From NCBI GenBank assembly GCA_027067575.1, contig JAMOVQ010000103.1, forward strand, positions 1-38,563: 38,563 nucleotides of DNA, in the 5' to 3' direction. A program made the position numbers and the translations under genes. Below the pieces are notes generated by a model. It did no database searches and was not told the DNA's origin. It saw nothing but the letters and a program-made list of their open reading frames with translations. This stretch comes from Thermoanaerobaculia bacterium. Its GTDB lineage: Bacteria > Acidobacteriota > Thermoanaerobaculia > Thermoanaerobaculales > Sulfomarinibacteraceae. Shown here piece after piece: positions 1 through 7,629 of the stretch (the stretch's first letter is position 1; every line of letters begins with the position of its first letter).

Positions 1-695
1 GCGGAGACGACTTTCTCGTTACTTACTTTCTCGGGGGGAGTTTCCCCGAATAGACCCAGCTGGGGATTGTCTTCATAGGCAATGTCGCGCCACGACTCAT
101 CGCCCCAGAAACTTGTCATCCTGCGAATGCCAGAAGGCCTGACATGTTCTGGGTTGCGCCACAGTGCGTTCCGGTTCATGTCCATGATCGGAAAGTTGAG
201 GAAAATTTCGATGGACCTCATCTTGCCTGCGGTTTCAATGACCTCCCAGTTCAGGTGCAGTCCGTAAGGATCCAGGAGGCACAGCGCTCTCCGGTAGTCC
301 TCATAGCGCACATGTGGAAACACATCGCGAAGAAGCACATCGTTACAGTCACCGTGAAGGATATGAACCCCGGTGCGCTCCCGCACCTCCGGAAAGTTCC
401 TGAGCTGATCGACCTTATCGCCATCGAGATCGACGAGGAAGTACTCGTCGAACGGTGGATCGACATTGAGGGCGTGGAGAGGGCTTCCGGGAACGAACCT
501 GTGAGTGTCACGAGTCCAATGGACGCCTGTCCCTGCGAACCCGTCGATATACACATGGGAGAGCGGCCTCTGCCTCGCCAGAATCCTTGAATACGCACTG
601 GCGTATTTCTTCACGATCTCCAACTTGATCTCGGACCAGTACCCGATTTCGTCGAAGATGAGGTCGCGACCATCCCACCCCGAGACATGATCCAT
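1..695 (-). CDS. tcmP: TcmP family protein (three-Cys-motif partner), 3' end off the window
   Basis: The frame is open from the ATG at 695 to the left edge, about 231 codons with no stop, so the C-terminus is missing. The N-terminus starts MDHVSGWDGRDLIFDEIG. A methyltransferase-like motif, YIDGFAGTG, lies near residues 49-57, a conserved LLDPYG near 145-150, and LNFPIMDMNRNALWRNPE near 170-187. This combination is characteristic of the TcmP family, named for its usual neighbour, a three-Cys-motif (Gp37/Gp68-like) protein. The biochemical role of the family is not established; the glycine motif resembles an AdoMet-binding loop. The gene starts 4 bp after the res stop codon (TAG GGCG ATG), so it is very probably translated from the same mRNA as the type III restriction-modification genes. 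Whether the usual three-Cys partner follows cannot be seen because the window ends here. The family call is confident; its role in this operon is inference. Confidence 0.85.
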   Translation of the reverse strand, partial: MDHVSGWDGRDLIFDEIGYWSEIKLEIVKKYASAYSRILARQRPLSHVYIDGFAGTGVHWTRDTHRFVPGSPLHALNVDPPFDEYFLVDLDGDKVDQLRNFPEVRERTGVHILHGDCNDVLLRDVFPHVRYEDYRRALCLLDPYGLHLNWEVIETAGKMRSIEIFLNFPIMDMNRNALWRNPEHVRPSGIRRMTSFWGDESWRDIAYEDNPQLGLFGETPPEKVSNEKVVS

Positions 696-699
696 CGCC

Positions 700-3357
700 C
701 TACCTCACATCGTCCGCCGAGATCACCACGGCGAAATCCACGTCGAGGTGACGGAAATGAACCATCCCACACCGGATCTTGGCGGCTTCCTCCGGTCTGA
801 GCTTGTCGAGGTTGGTCGTTCCCTTGGTTTCCCGAACCAGGTATACCGTCTCGTCCCGGTCCAGGACAATGGCCCAGTCGGGGTTGTAGTCGCCCACGGG
901 TGTCGGCACCTTGAACCACGCTGGAAGTTTCACGAAGAGCCGAATGTCATGCCGGAGATCGAGCGCCTCGGCGAACCGGCGTTCCGTATCGGACTCGTAC
1001 TCGATCGCCTCGTATACCGATTTTGCCACGTTCACCAGACGCTGCTCGTACGACTCGAACGACGGCTCGAGCTCATCGAGGGCGTACTCGCCCCCGGGCC
1101 CATCGATCCGTTCGTACTTGATCCCCCGGACCATCAATTCGTGGAGCACACCGCGGACGGCCGCAATGGCTCGATCGAGGAACTGTTGCGGGTTGACCAG
1201 CACATCCCCGAGGCGTCCGCTCTGTTGCAGGATCGCCGCCAGCGTCGTTCGCGTGAGATTGGTCTGGCGTTGCAGGTAGGCAAGAATGTCCGGCAACGGC
1301 TGTGATCCCCACTCCGGCGCGGCATCTGCAACGGCCGTCACCGTGGTGGACAGGCCCTGGGCATCGAACCCGAGTCGCGCAGTCCGAGTGACGATCTTCG
1401 GAGCTTCTATGGCAGGCATGTCGCGGATCGCCTGCGCAGCGCGGTCTATGAGATCCTCGGTCGAGTACTCCACCGCGTACCGGGTCCTGTGCTTGATCCG
1501 ATCCCACAGTGCCCTGAAATCATCGTTCAGCTCCTTGCGCCTGACCGTCCGGCGCTCGCGCTTGTTCTTGACTCGCCCCTCGAAGGATTCTCCACAGTCC
1601 TTCTCGATCTCATTCTGGAGCTTCCGCGCGAAGTCCTCGTAGCTCTCGTTGGCGACCACGGTCAGCCGATTGAGCTGCTCGTCATGGCAGCGCTCGCCGT
1701 TCGCCATCACTGGCAGGCGCAGACCACGTCCGATTTCCTGGCGCTTCTTGACCTCCGACTTGGTTTCGTTGAGGGTGCAGATCTGGAAGACGTTGGGGTT
1801 GTCCCAACCCTCACGGAGCGCGGAGTGGCTGAAGATGAATCGCAGCGGCTCCTCCGGCGACAGCAGCCGTTCCTTGTCCCGCATGATCAGCACGTAGGCC
1901 TCGTCGTCCGCCTTCGTGTTGCCGCGCGTGTCCTTCGCGTGGCCCTTCTTGTCCTTGGCGAAGTAGCCGTTGTGGACCTGGTCCACCGGGGGCAGAATCA
2001 AGTCTCGATACACCGGGTCAGCAGCGAGCTGCTCGTACTCCTCGACGAACCACTTCCGGATCTTCCCGTCCTCCGGGACGTAGTTGGCCACCCGGTCGAT
2101 GAAGAACAGCGACAGGACCTTCATCCGCTGCTCCTCGGGGAGCCGACGGATGGCGAGCTCCTTGTCCAGGTGCTCCTTGATGGTCTGGCGGATCTGCACG
2201 CGCATCACGTCGTCGGTGTGCGTCCCGAGTGACTGCCCCTGGTAGACGCGCTGCCCGTTGGTGAAGGCGACGTAGCCGTGCGCCGCGTTGATCTCGCTGA
2301 CGATGTAACCCCGGTAGGTCGCCCGCTCCTTGCTCACGTCGAAGAGGTCCGTGCCGTTCTTGTGGATGGTGACTGTCTTGCGCTTCGGCCCGCCCTTGCC
2401 CAGCACATCGATCTTGAGTTTGGCGACGGGTCCGGACGATCGCGCCTCGATGGAGAGCACCTCGATGTACGGCCTGTTGAAGCCCTCCTCATCGAGCACC
2501 GAATCCACCTCGATGTGCTTGACGAGCTTCATGTCGTAGGCCGCCACAGGGCCCAGGCGGTAGAGGAGGTTGTAGACGTTGCGGTGGGTCGCGGAGTAGC
2601 GCAGCGTGCAGAGCGGGTTCAGGCTGGCGATTGCCGTCTTCGCCTTGTCGCTCTCCATGTTCTGCGGCTCGTCCACGATGACGACGGGGTAGGTGGCCTG
2701 GATGAACTCGATGGGCTTGCGGCCCGACAGGCGGTCCTGCTCCTGGTTCAGGACATTCGTGTCCTTGTTGAAGGCGTCGATGTTGATGATCAGCACCTGG
2801 ATCTGGTTGCTGGAGGCGAACTGGCGCAGCTTCGACACCTGCCTGGAATCGTAGACCCAGGCGTCCACCGGCACCTTGCCGTAGAGCGTCTCGAAGTGCT
2901 CCCGCGTGACCTCGATGTTCTTGAGCACGCCCTCGCGGATGGCCACGCTCGGCACGACGATGATGAACTTCGTGAAGCCGTACCGCTGGTTCAGCTCGTA
3001 GATGGTCCGCAGGTAGACGTAGGTCTTGCCCGTCCCGGTCTCCATCTCGATGGAGAAGTGCGGGATTCCCCCTCGTGGATCCTGGTCCCCGTGGAGACTC
3101 GGCGTTATGAGAAGCGCTGGCTCCGTGTCCTCGTCGTCCTTCCGAATGCCGTTGCGCTCCTGGACACGCCGGAGGTTCTCGGCGAGCGCCTCGACGCTCA
3201 GGACGAGCCGGTTGCCATAGCCGAGCTCGGAGAACAGGGCGCCGGGGGTGCCGATCTCGAACTCGCCCTGGGCCAGAGGCTGCCCCTCGAAGAGATCGAT
3301 GACGGCGTCGATCGCGTCGCGCTGGTACTTGAGGTCGCTCTGAAACCTGAGCTTCAT
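700..3357 (-). CDS. res: Type III restriction endonuclease subunit Res
   Basis: This is a protein of 885 residues, within the usual range of 850-1000 for type III Res. It is the ATP-dependent translocase/nuclease that cleaves DNA with unmethylated sites in complex with Mod. Residues 106-112 read ETGTGKT (Walker A). A VDEPQ motif near residue 227 is the Res version of the DEAD box, and RQEIGRGLRLP near 539 is helicase motif VI. A C-terminal PD-(D/E)XK-like stretch (DYNPDWAIV, then RETKG) near 820-850 is the nuclease. The frame is open for 49 codons further upstream, but that stretch lies inside mod in another frame. MKLRFQSDLKYQRDAI is the natural N-terminus and is preceded by GGGGGC a few bases upstream. 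The gene starts 8 bp after the mod stop and is followed 4 bp later by tcmP. All diagnostic motifs are intact, so the enzyme looks functional. Confidence 0.95.
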   Translation of the reverse strand: MKLRFQSDLKYQRDAIDAVIDLFEGQPLAQGEFEIGTPGALFSELGYGNRLVLSVEALAENLRRVQERNGIRKDDEDTEPALLITPSLHGDQDPRGGIPHFSIEMETGTGKTYVYLRTIYELNQRYGFTKFIIVVPSVAIREGVLKNIEVTREHFETLYGKVPVDAWVYDSRQVSKLRQFASSNQIQVLIINIDAFNKDTNVLNQEQDRLSGRKPIEFIQATYPVVIVDEPQNMESDKAKTAIASLNPLCTLRYSATHRNVYNLLYRLGPVAAYDMKLVKHIEVDSVLDEEGFNRPYIEVLSIEARSSGPVAKLKIDVLGKGGPKRKTVTIHKNGTDLFDVSKERATYRGYIVSEINAAHGYVAFTNGQRVYQGQSLGTHTDDVMRVQIRQTIKEHLDKELAIRRLPEEQRMKVLSLFFIDRVANYVPEDGKIRKWFVEEYEQLAADPVYRDLILPPVDQVHNGYFAKDKKGHAKDTRGNTKADDEAYVLIMRDKERLLSPEEPLRFIFSHSALREGWDNPNVFQICTLNETKSEVKKRQEIGRGLRLPVMANGERCHDEQLNRLTVVANESYEDFARKLQNEIEKDCGESFEGRVKNKRERRTVRRKELNDDFRALWDRIKHRTRYAVEYSTEDLIDRAAQAIRDMPAIEAPKIVTRTARLGFDAQGLSTTVTAVADAAPEWGSQPLPDILAYLQRQTNLTRTTLAAILQQSGRLGDVLVNPQQFLDRAIAAVRGVLHELMVRGIKYERIDGPGGEYALDELEPSFESYEQRLVNVAKSVYEAIEYESDTERRFAEALDLRHDIRLFVKLPAWFKVPTPVGDYNPDWAIVLDRDETVYLVRETKGTTNLDKLRPEEAAKIRCGMVHFRHLDVDFAVVISADDVR

Positions 3358-3365
3358 GGCGCCCC

Positions 3366-5264
3366 CTACACCGTCCGGAAGTGTTCGACGCCGTGCGACT
3401 TCATCTCCAGCACGGTGTTCGTCAGGAGCTGGTCGTTGCCGCGGAAGGCGTGGTCGAGGCAGATCACCATCTGTGGCTTCTTCGCGATCATTGCGCGGAT
3501 ACACTCGCGAGTGATCGGGTCCGCCAGGCAGATGAGGAGCCGGCCGCCCTCGATGGAGAACACCTCCTGGCCGCCGAGCTTAAGCTTCTCCACGGGGGCC
3601 GTGAGCGGGATGCCGGCCTTGAGCATCAGCTCGTACAGGACGGCCTCGGGCTTCGCGCCGGGGACCAGGTTGTCCGCGTAGAGCTCGAGCTGGCGGGCCA
3701 GCTCCTCCTCGGCGTCGGCGGCCGGATTCCAGATCTTGAAGTTGCTGGATGTCAGCTTGTAGGTGCGGAAACCGAGGTCGATGTCGTGGCTTCCGTTCAG
3801 GTCGAGCTTGCCGCCCTGCTCCTCCTTGATGGCTTCGGCGGCAGCCCGCAGCCGGGTCTTCGTAATCTCTGCGATCGTGGGATAGCCTTCGACCTCCGCC
3901 GGCTCGGGCAGCTGGACGAGAATGAACTTGCGGTCGCCGCCATCTTCGGCATTGAGCCGCAAGATCGCTTCGCCTGTGGTGCCTGATCCGGCAAAGAAGT
4001 CTAGGCACGTGTCGCCTGCATCCATCGACAACTTTACAATACGCTTCAAGAGCGACACCGGCTTCGGGTTCTCAAACGTGGCTCCGGTACCAGCCATCAG
4101 CGCGTTGAAGTGGGCCTTAGCCTGCCTATTCTGTTCAAGATCATCCCAGAGCGTCGGCCAGGGCACCTCGGGGGTTTCGGGAGCCACTTCGATGTAGTAC
4201 GGAACCCAACCGTAGTCCCGCTTGATCCACTGTGTGAGACCCGCCGCTTCACGTTCCTCCCATGTATCCTTGCTCAGCACCCACCGACCTTCCCATCCCT
4301 CTGGAGCGACCGGGAAGACTGTCGTACCGTCAGGCGCCGTGAGCGGGTACCACAGGGTGGGCCTATCCTCTCGACGTGCATTCTTGCCGTTCTTTCTGAG
4401 CTGACGCCGTCTGGCGAGACGACCGTCATCAAGACGCAGTGGGTACGCATCAAGAATCTCAGGCTTCGACATCCGGTAGATGCGCCCATTCTCCGCGCTT
4501 CTGCAGTACGCGACGATGTAATCGTGGTATGAGCTGACTGGCCGCGATTCCTCGTTGCGACTCGGGCTGTCCATCTTCTTCCAGATGATGGTCGCGACGA
4601 AGTTCTCCGGCCCGAAGATCTCGTCCATGAGATGCCGCAGGTTGTGCACCTCGTGGTCATCAATCGACACGAAGATCACCCCATCCTCGCGCAGCAGGTT
4701 CCGGGCGAGGAAGAGCCGCGGGTACATCATGCTCAGCCACCTGGAGTGGTAGCGCCCCGAGGTCTCGGTGTTGCTCGAGAGCTTGAGCCCCTCGCCGTCC
4801 ACCTGCCCGGAGTAGCGCAGGTAGTCCTTGAGCCCATCGCGGAAGTTGTCCGGGTAGATGAACTCCTTGCCGGTGTTGTACGGCGGATCGATGTAGATCA
4901 TCTTGATCCTGCCGTGGTAGGCCTTCTGGAGGAGCTTGAGAACCTCGAGGTTGTCGCCCTCGATCATCAGGTTCTCGGTCGAGTCGAAGTCCACCGACTC
5001 CTCGCGCACGGGAGCCAGGGTTCCGACGCTCGGCACCTGGATCGCCCGGATCGCGTCGGCCTTGCCGGCCCAGGTCAAGCCGTAGCGCTCCGGACCCTCG
5101 TCGATCTCCTCCCCGAGAACGAGCTTCAGCTTCTCGAAGTCGACCTTGCCCTCGGCGAACACCTCGGGAAAGAGCTGACGCAAGCCATCCATGCGCTCGG
5201 CAACGATGTCTGCGGAGGTGAGGGGCATTCTCGTTTCGACGCGGGATACCTGTTTCTTCGTCAT
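3366..5264 (-). CDS. mod: Type III restriction-modification DNA methyltransferase Mod (N6-adenine, beta class)
   Basis: This 632-residue protein methylates adenine on one strand of an asymmetric site and supplies sequence recognition for Res. The catalytic motif DPPY is at 126-129 (YIDPPYNTGKEF). The AdoMet-binding motif FAGSGTT is near residue 420. The order, catalytic motif before AdoMet motif, is that of beta-class enzymes, as in type III Mod proteins. The target-recognition region lies between the two motifs (about 200-390). Its codon use is less GC-rich than the flanks (about 4000-4600), as expected for a fast-evolving recognition domain. The start MTKKQVSRVETRMP is chosen because its ATG overlaps the antitoxin stop (ATGA); an open frame upstream lies inside the antitoxin gene. 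Tight coupling to the upstream toxin-antitoxin pair is the unusual part. Confidence 0.95.
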   Translation of the reverse strand: MTKKQVSRVETRMPLTSADIVAERMDGLRQLFPEVFAEGKVDFEKLKLVLGEEIDEGPERYGLTWAGKADAIRAIQVPSVGTLAPVREESVDFDSTENLMIEGDNLEVLKLLQKAYHGRIKMIYIDPPYNTGKEFIYPDNFRDGLKDYLRYSGQVDGEGLKLSSNTETSGRYHSRWLSMMYPRLFLARNLLREDGVIFVSIDDHEVHNLRHLMDEIFGPENFVATIIWKKMDSPSRNEESRPVSSYHDYIVAYCRSAENGRIYRMSKPEILDAYPLRLDDGRLARRRQLRKNGKNARREDRPTLWYPLTAPDGTTVFPVAPEGWEGRWVLSKDTWEEREAAGLTQWIKRDYGWVPYYIEVAPETPEVPWPTLWDDLEQNRQAKAHFNALMAGTGATFENPKPVSLLKRIVKLSMDAGDTCLDFFAGSGTTGEAILRLNAEDGGDRKFILVQLPEPAEVEGYPTIAEITKTRLRAAAEAIKEEQGGKLDLNGSHDIDLGFRTYKLTSSNFKIWNPAADAEEELARQLELYADNLVPGAKPEAVLYELMLKAGIPLTAPVEKLKLGGQEVFSIEGGRLLICLADPITRECIRAMIAKKPQMVICLDHAFRGNDQLLTNTVLEMKSHGVEHFRTV

Positions 5265-6364
5265 TTCTGCTCCCCTGCCCACTGGTACCGGATTTTCAGG
5301 CCGTTCAGGTGGCTGAACGGGATGATGCCGTCGTGCTGCAAGCGACCGACCAGGATCCCTGGGGCGATTCCAAGTCGTCGAGCAACCTCTCGAACCTGTT
5401 CCTCGGAAATGGCGCCGGGAACAAGATCCCCCAGAACGCGAGCGTCGGGAACGAGCGTCCTGTTGGCAAAGGCGTCGGCCTCCCGCTCCCTCTCCTCGTC
5501 CAGCCCCTGGATCCCCTTCCCCTCGATGAATCGCAGCTTCTTTCCGTGCCGGACCAGGTGTCCCAACTCGTGGAAGAAAGAGAACCAGAGGTGGTCGTTC
5601 GTCCTGTAGCGAAGGCTCAGTGCCAGGACGGCCCGGTCCGGGGCCGCCCACCAGGTCGCACCCGAGGCGGGACAGCCCCTGGGTGCGGGCACGAAGACCA
5701 CCGCCACACCGCACCGTGCGCAGATCTCTCGCAGGCGGGGAATGAACGCCTCCGGATCGACCTCGTTCGTCAACCCCCGCAACGCTGGTATGGCACGAGA
5801 CAGGGCCTCCCGATCGAAGGGCTCGAGGCGCAGCTCCTGCGCTTCCACCTCGGCCCGGCGCAGCCAGGCCGACACGGCGCCGCGTTTCCTGGCAATGGTA
5901 TTCGAGGCTCGAAACGCAGGCACCAGGTTCTCGACCAGCTCAGACCACGCATCCACGCTGGCCACGCCGAAGAAGCGCAGCAACTCGATCACCTGTCGTG
6001 GCTTGTCGCGGGGATGCCGGCGAATCCACCCGAACGCGGCCATGTCGGCCAGCGGGAATTCCTTCAGCCAGTCCGTGTACCCGGCGGCCTCGTCGAGCAT
6101 CTTCTTTCGAGCCAGGTCCTCGCGGTACTCCATCTCGCGCCGGAGCCAAAACCTGGCCGGCGCGCCCAGAACAGCCTCCAGCTTGAGGGCCGTCTCTGCC
6201 GTGATCGCCACCTTGCCCTTGATCAGCCCGTTGACGTGCTTCTTGCTGAAACCGGAGCGCTCGGCCAACTCGGCCTGGGTCATGCCGAGCTCCTCCAGTG
6301 CATCCGCGATGGTGTCTCCCGGTGGTGACACCCAGTCGCACTCGAACCGTGGTGTGTCAATCAT
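5261..6364 (-). CDS. HigA-like antitoxin / XRE regulator with ImmA/IrrE metallopeptidase domain
   Basis: The protein has 367 residues. Residues about 15-75 form a HigA-type helix-turn-helix (GMTQAELAERSGFSKKHVNGLIKGK, given here only as a landmark split into MTQAELAERSGFS and KKHVNGLIKG). The C-terminal half (about 180-340) is an ImmA/IrrE (DUF955) zinc-peptidase domain with FFHELGHLVRH near residue 264, including the HExxH zinc motif, and a downstream glutamate-rich EEREREADAFAN that supplies the third ligand. Plain HigA antitoxins are about 90-110 residues, so this is the long, peptidase-fused form. It overlaps the toxin gene by 8 bp and its TGA overlaps the mod ATG. By family knowledge it should bind the shared promoter and neutralise the toxin. 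Control of the downstream restriction genes by DNA binding or self-cleavage is inference. Confidence 0.88.
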   Translation of the reverse strand: MIDTPRFECDWVSPPGDTIADALEELGMTQAELAERSGFSKKHVNGLIKGKVAITAETALKLEAVLGAPARFWLRREMEYREDLARKKMLDEAAGYTDWLKEFPLADMAAFGWIRRHPRDKPRQVIELLRFFGVASVDAWSELVENLVPAFRASNTIARKRGAVSAWLRRAEVEAQELRLEPFDREALSRAIPALRGLTNEVDPEAFIPRLREICARCGVAVVFVPAPRGCPASGATWWAAPDRAVLALSLRYRTNDHLWFSFFHELGHLVRHGKKLRFIEGKGIQGLDEEREREADAFANRTLVPDARVLGDLVPGAISEEQVREVARRLGIAPGILVGRLQHDGIIPFSHLNGLKIRYQWAGEQK

Positions 6365-6686
6365 GGTAGTCTCCGATGAAGACGATCCGGACCACTGTCA
6401 CCCGATCCCATTCGATACTTCCATCAACCCCTCGGGGAACAGGATCGTTCGCCGCCTCCAGGACGAGTCGCTTTCCACCAGAGAGGTCGAGAGCGAGACA
6501 ACCCGCGAGGTCACCCCGCAACGGATGGGGTCTTCCAACCCGGATCTCCTGCATGCATCCGGCTGCCGAGAGGTCCTTGAGGCGGGCGCGAAGCTTGCGA
6601 GCACACGGCGTACCCAGCTCGCGGTTCATTCTTCGCTCCTCCCTGCAAAGCCGCTCCAGCTTGTCATCCTTGAACAAAATATCCAT
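6357..6686 (-). CDS. HigB/RelE-type toxin (type II toxin-antitoxin)
   Basis: This 109-residue protein begins MDILFKDDKLERLCREER. The N-terminal FKDDKLERLC pattern, a central basic segment (KLRARLKDLSAAG) and a C-terminal WDRVTVVRIVFIGDYHD resemble the HigB/plasmid-maintenance killer branch of the RelE superfamily, whose members cleave mRNA on the ribosome. The toxin gene comes before the antitoxin, as is usual for higBA. The ATG at 6686 keeps the conserved N-terminus. No good Shine-Dalgarno is seen immediately upstream, and a TTGACA at 6700-6705 is too close to the start to serve as a normal -35 box. This is the first gene of the five-gene minus-strand operon. The substrate and toxicity are inferred from family only. 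Confidence 0.85.
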   Translation of the reverse strand: MDILFKDDKLERLCREERRMNRELGTPCARKLRARLKDLSAAGCMQEIRVGRPHPLRGDLAGCLALDLSGGKRLVLEAANDPVPRGVDGSIEWDRVTVVRIVFIGDYHD

Positions 6687-6710
6687 CCGGGCAGCCTCAT
6701 GTCAAGAAAC

Positions 6711-7034
6711 TCATACACCTATCAGGTTCATCAAAAGGGGCCTCCTCTGGTTCGCCATCTTCGATGGGTGGGCGTGGTTCCTCGGATCGCTCTTCTGGCG
6801 GTCACCCATTGCCAAGTCTTCGAAACCGTGCCGGAACCCTTGCCAGGGTTGCGAGGTCAATATCGAGCAAAGCGTCCCCGGCGCAGGTGCGGCCACAGGA
6901 ACGTGATCCCATGCGGGAAGCTTTGAATTTCCGAGCATGTGCTGCTTGAGCCAATAGGCGCCAATACGCACGGATTTCGGCGACATGCCGGGAACCCGGG
7001 GCAGTGTGTCCGGTTTCTCCACGCTCCCCATCAT
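6711..7034 (-). CDS. Hypothetical small protein with strong ribosome binding site (doubtful)
   Basis: An open frame of about 107 codons starts at tandem ATGs (7034 and 7031), preceded by AGGAGG 4-7 bp upstream. It ends 25 bp before the toxin gene start, on the same strand. The predicted product (MGSVEKPDTLPRVPGMSP...) has no motif, membrane segment or family that I recognise. The composition is mixed and could be a decayed gene. It is reported because the Shine-Dalgarno match is much better than chance would usually give and because it lies just upstream of the defence operon. It could be the first gene of that operon, a leader reading frame, or noise. Confidence 0.3.
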   Translation of the reverse strand: MMGSVEKPDTLPRVPGMSPKSVRIGAYWLKQHMLGNSKLPAWDHVPVAAPAPGTLCSILTSQPWQGFRHGFEDLAMGDRQKSDPRNHAHPSKMANQRRPLLMNLIGV

Positions 7035-7089
7035 GCCACCTCCTGCGGCCCGGTACGGGCCGCACGCCGGAGGGAGGTGACGGGGATCG

Positions 7090-7335
7090 CTTCCGGAACG
7101 GGCCTCCGGGACCGGCTCGACGCTCGCCTCGGAGTCCATGGACGTGGGGGCGCACCGGCTCGTGCAGATCGACCGCCTGGCCGAGCGGTGGAACATGCCG
7201 GCGGCCGATGCCGTCCTCGCCAGCGTCAGCGCCTCGAGCGGCCACATCTACTACGCCTACGCCTCGGTTGTCCGGAACGACACGGGGGACGCCACCTTCG
7301 TCTTCGGCACCGCGCCGAACACGGGCCCGAACTGA
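7090..7335 (+). pseudogene. 3' remnant of a secreted protein gene
   Basis: An open plus-strand frame runs through 7090-7335 without a credible start region (an ATG at 7138 has no ribosome site). The last part reads SGHIYYAYASVVRNDTGDAT and ends FGTAPNTGPN-stop. An AYASV-(V/I)-x-N-x-(T/S)-GD ending is a pattern I associate with the C-termini of large secreted beta-rich proteins in Acidobacteria-like genomes. It is therefore best explained as the surviving 3' end of such a gene rather than a complete small gene. No other part of the parent gene can be seen upstream. This is a family impression, not a search result. Confidence 0.35.
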
Positions 7336-7463
7336 GGGAGGGGAACCGGGGCAAGGCCGGGGGCCGGGGGCCGGGGAGTGTTTGGCACGGCCGGGCGGGT
7401 GGGCCGCGAGGCGCGAGAGGAGCTGGGGCGGCCCGTTCCGGCATGCTCCTGCGGCCCCATACG

Positions 7464-7485
7464 AAAACCGCCCCGGCAGGGGCGG
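7464..7485 (-). terminator. Rho-independent terminator after tRNA-Asn
   Basis: On the minus strand the stem CCGCCCC-TGCC-GGGGCGG is followed by TTTTC. It lies 14 bp past the tRNA-Asn 3' end, on the same strand, with seven G/C pairs and a short loop. Confidence 0.75.
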
Positions 7486-7498
7486 TGGTGGTCGGGCC

Positions 7499-7573
7499 TG
7501 GCTCCGGAGGAGGGATTTGAACCCCCAACCTAGTGGTTAACAGCCACCCGCTCTACCATTGAGCTACTCCGGA
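7499..7573 (-). tRNA. tRNA-Asn (anticodon GTT)
   Basis: Read on the minus strand it starts TCCGGAGTAGCTCAATGG and ends CTCCGGAGCCA. The 7-bp acceptor stem pairs perfectly (TCCGGAG/CTCCGGA), and the T-loop GGTTCAAATC is standard. The anticodon loop in GGTGGCTGTTAACCACT places GTT in the anticodon. The CCA end is encoded. Length is 75 nt. Confidence 0.96.
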
Positions 7574-7629
7574 GCATCGGTGGCAGGGGGTGATTGTACG
7601 GATTTGCGGGCGTCTGTCAACACCGGGGC

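Noticed and set aside
144-598. Short frames on both strands in the first 600 bases
   Set aside because: They overlap the clearly recognisable TcmP frame, which is open to the left edge.
6700-6705. TTGACA as -35 of the defence operon
   Set aside because: The matching -10 position would fall within the toxin start codon region, so transcripts would lack the toxin start; the real promoter is probably further upstream.
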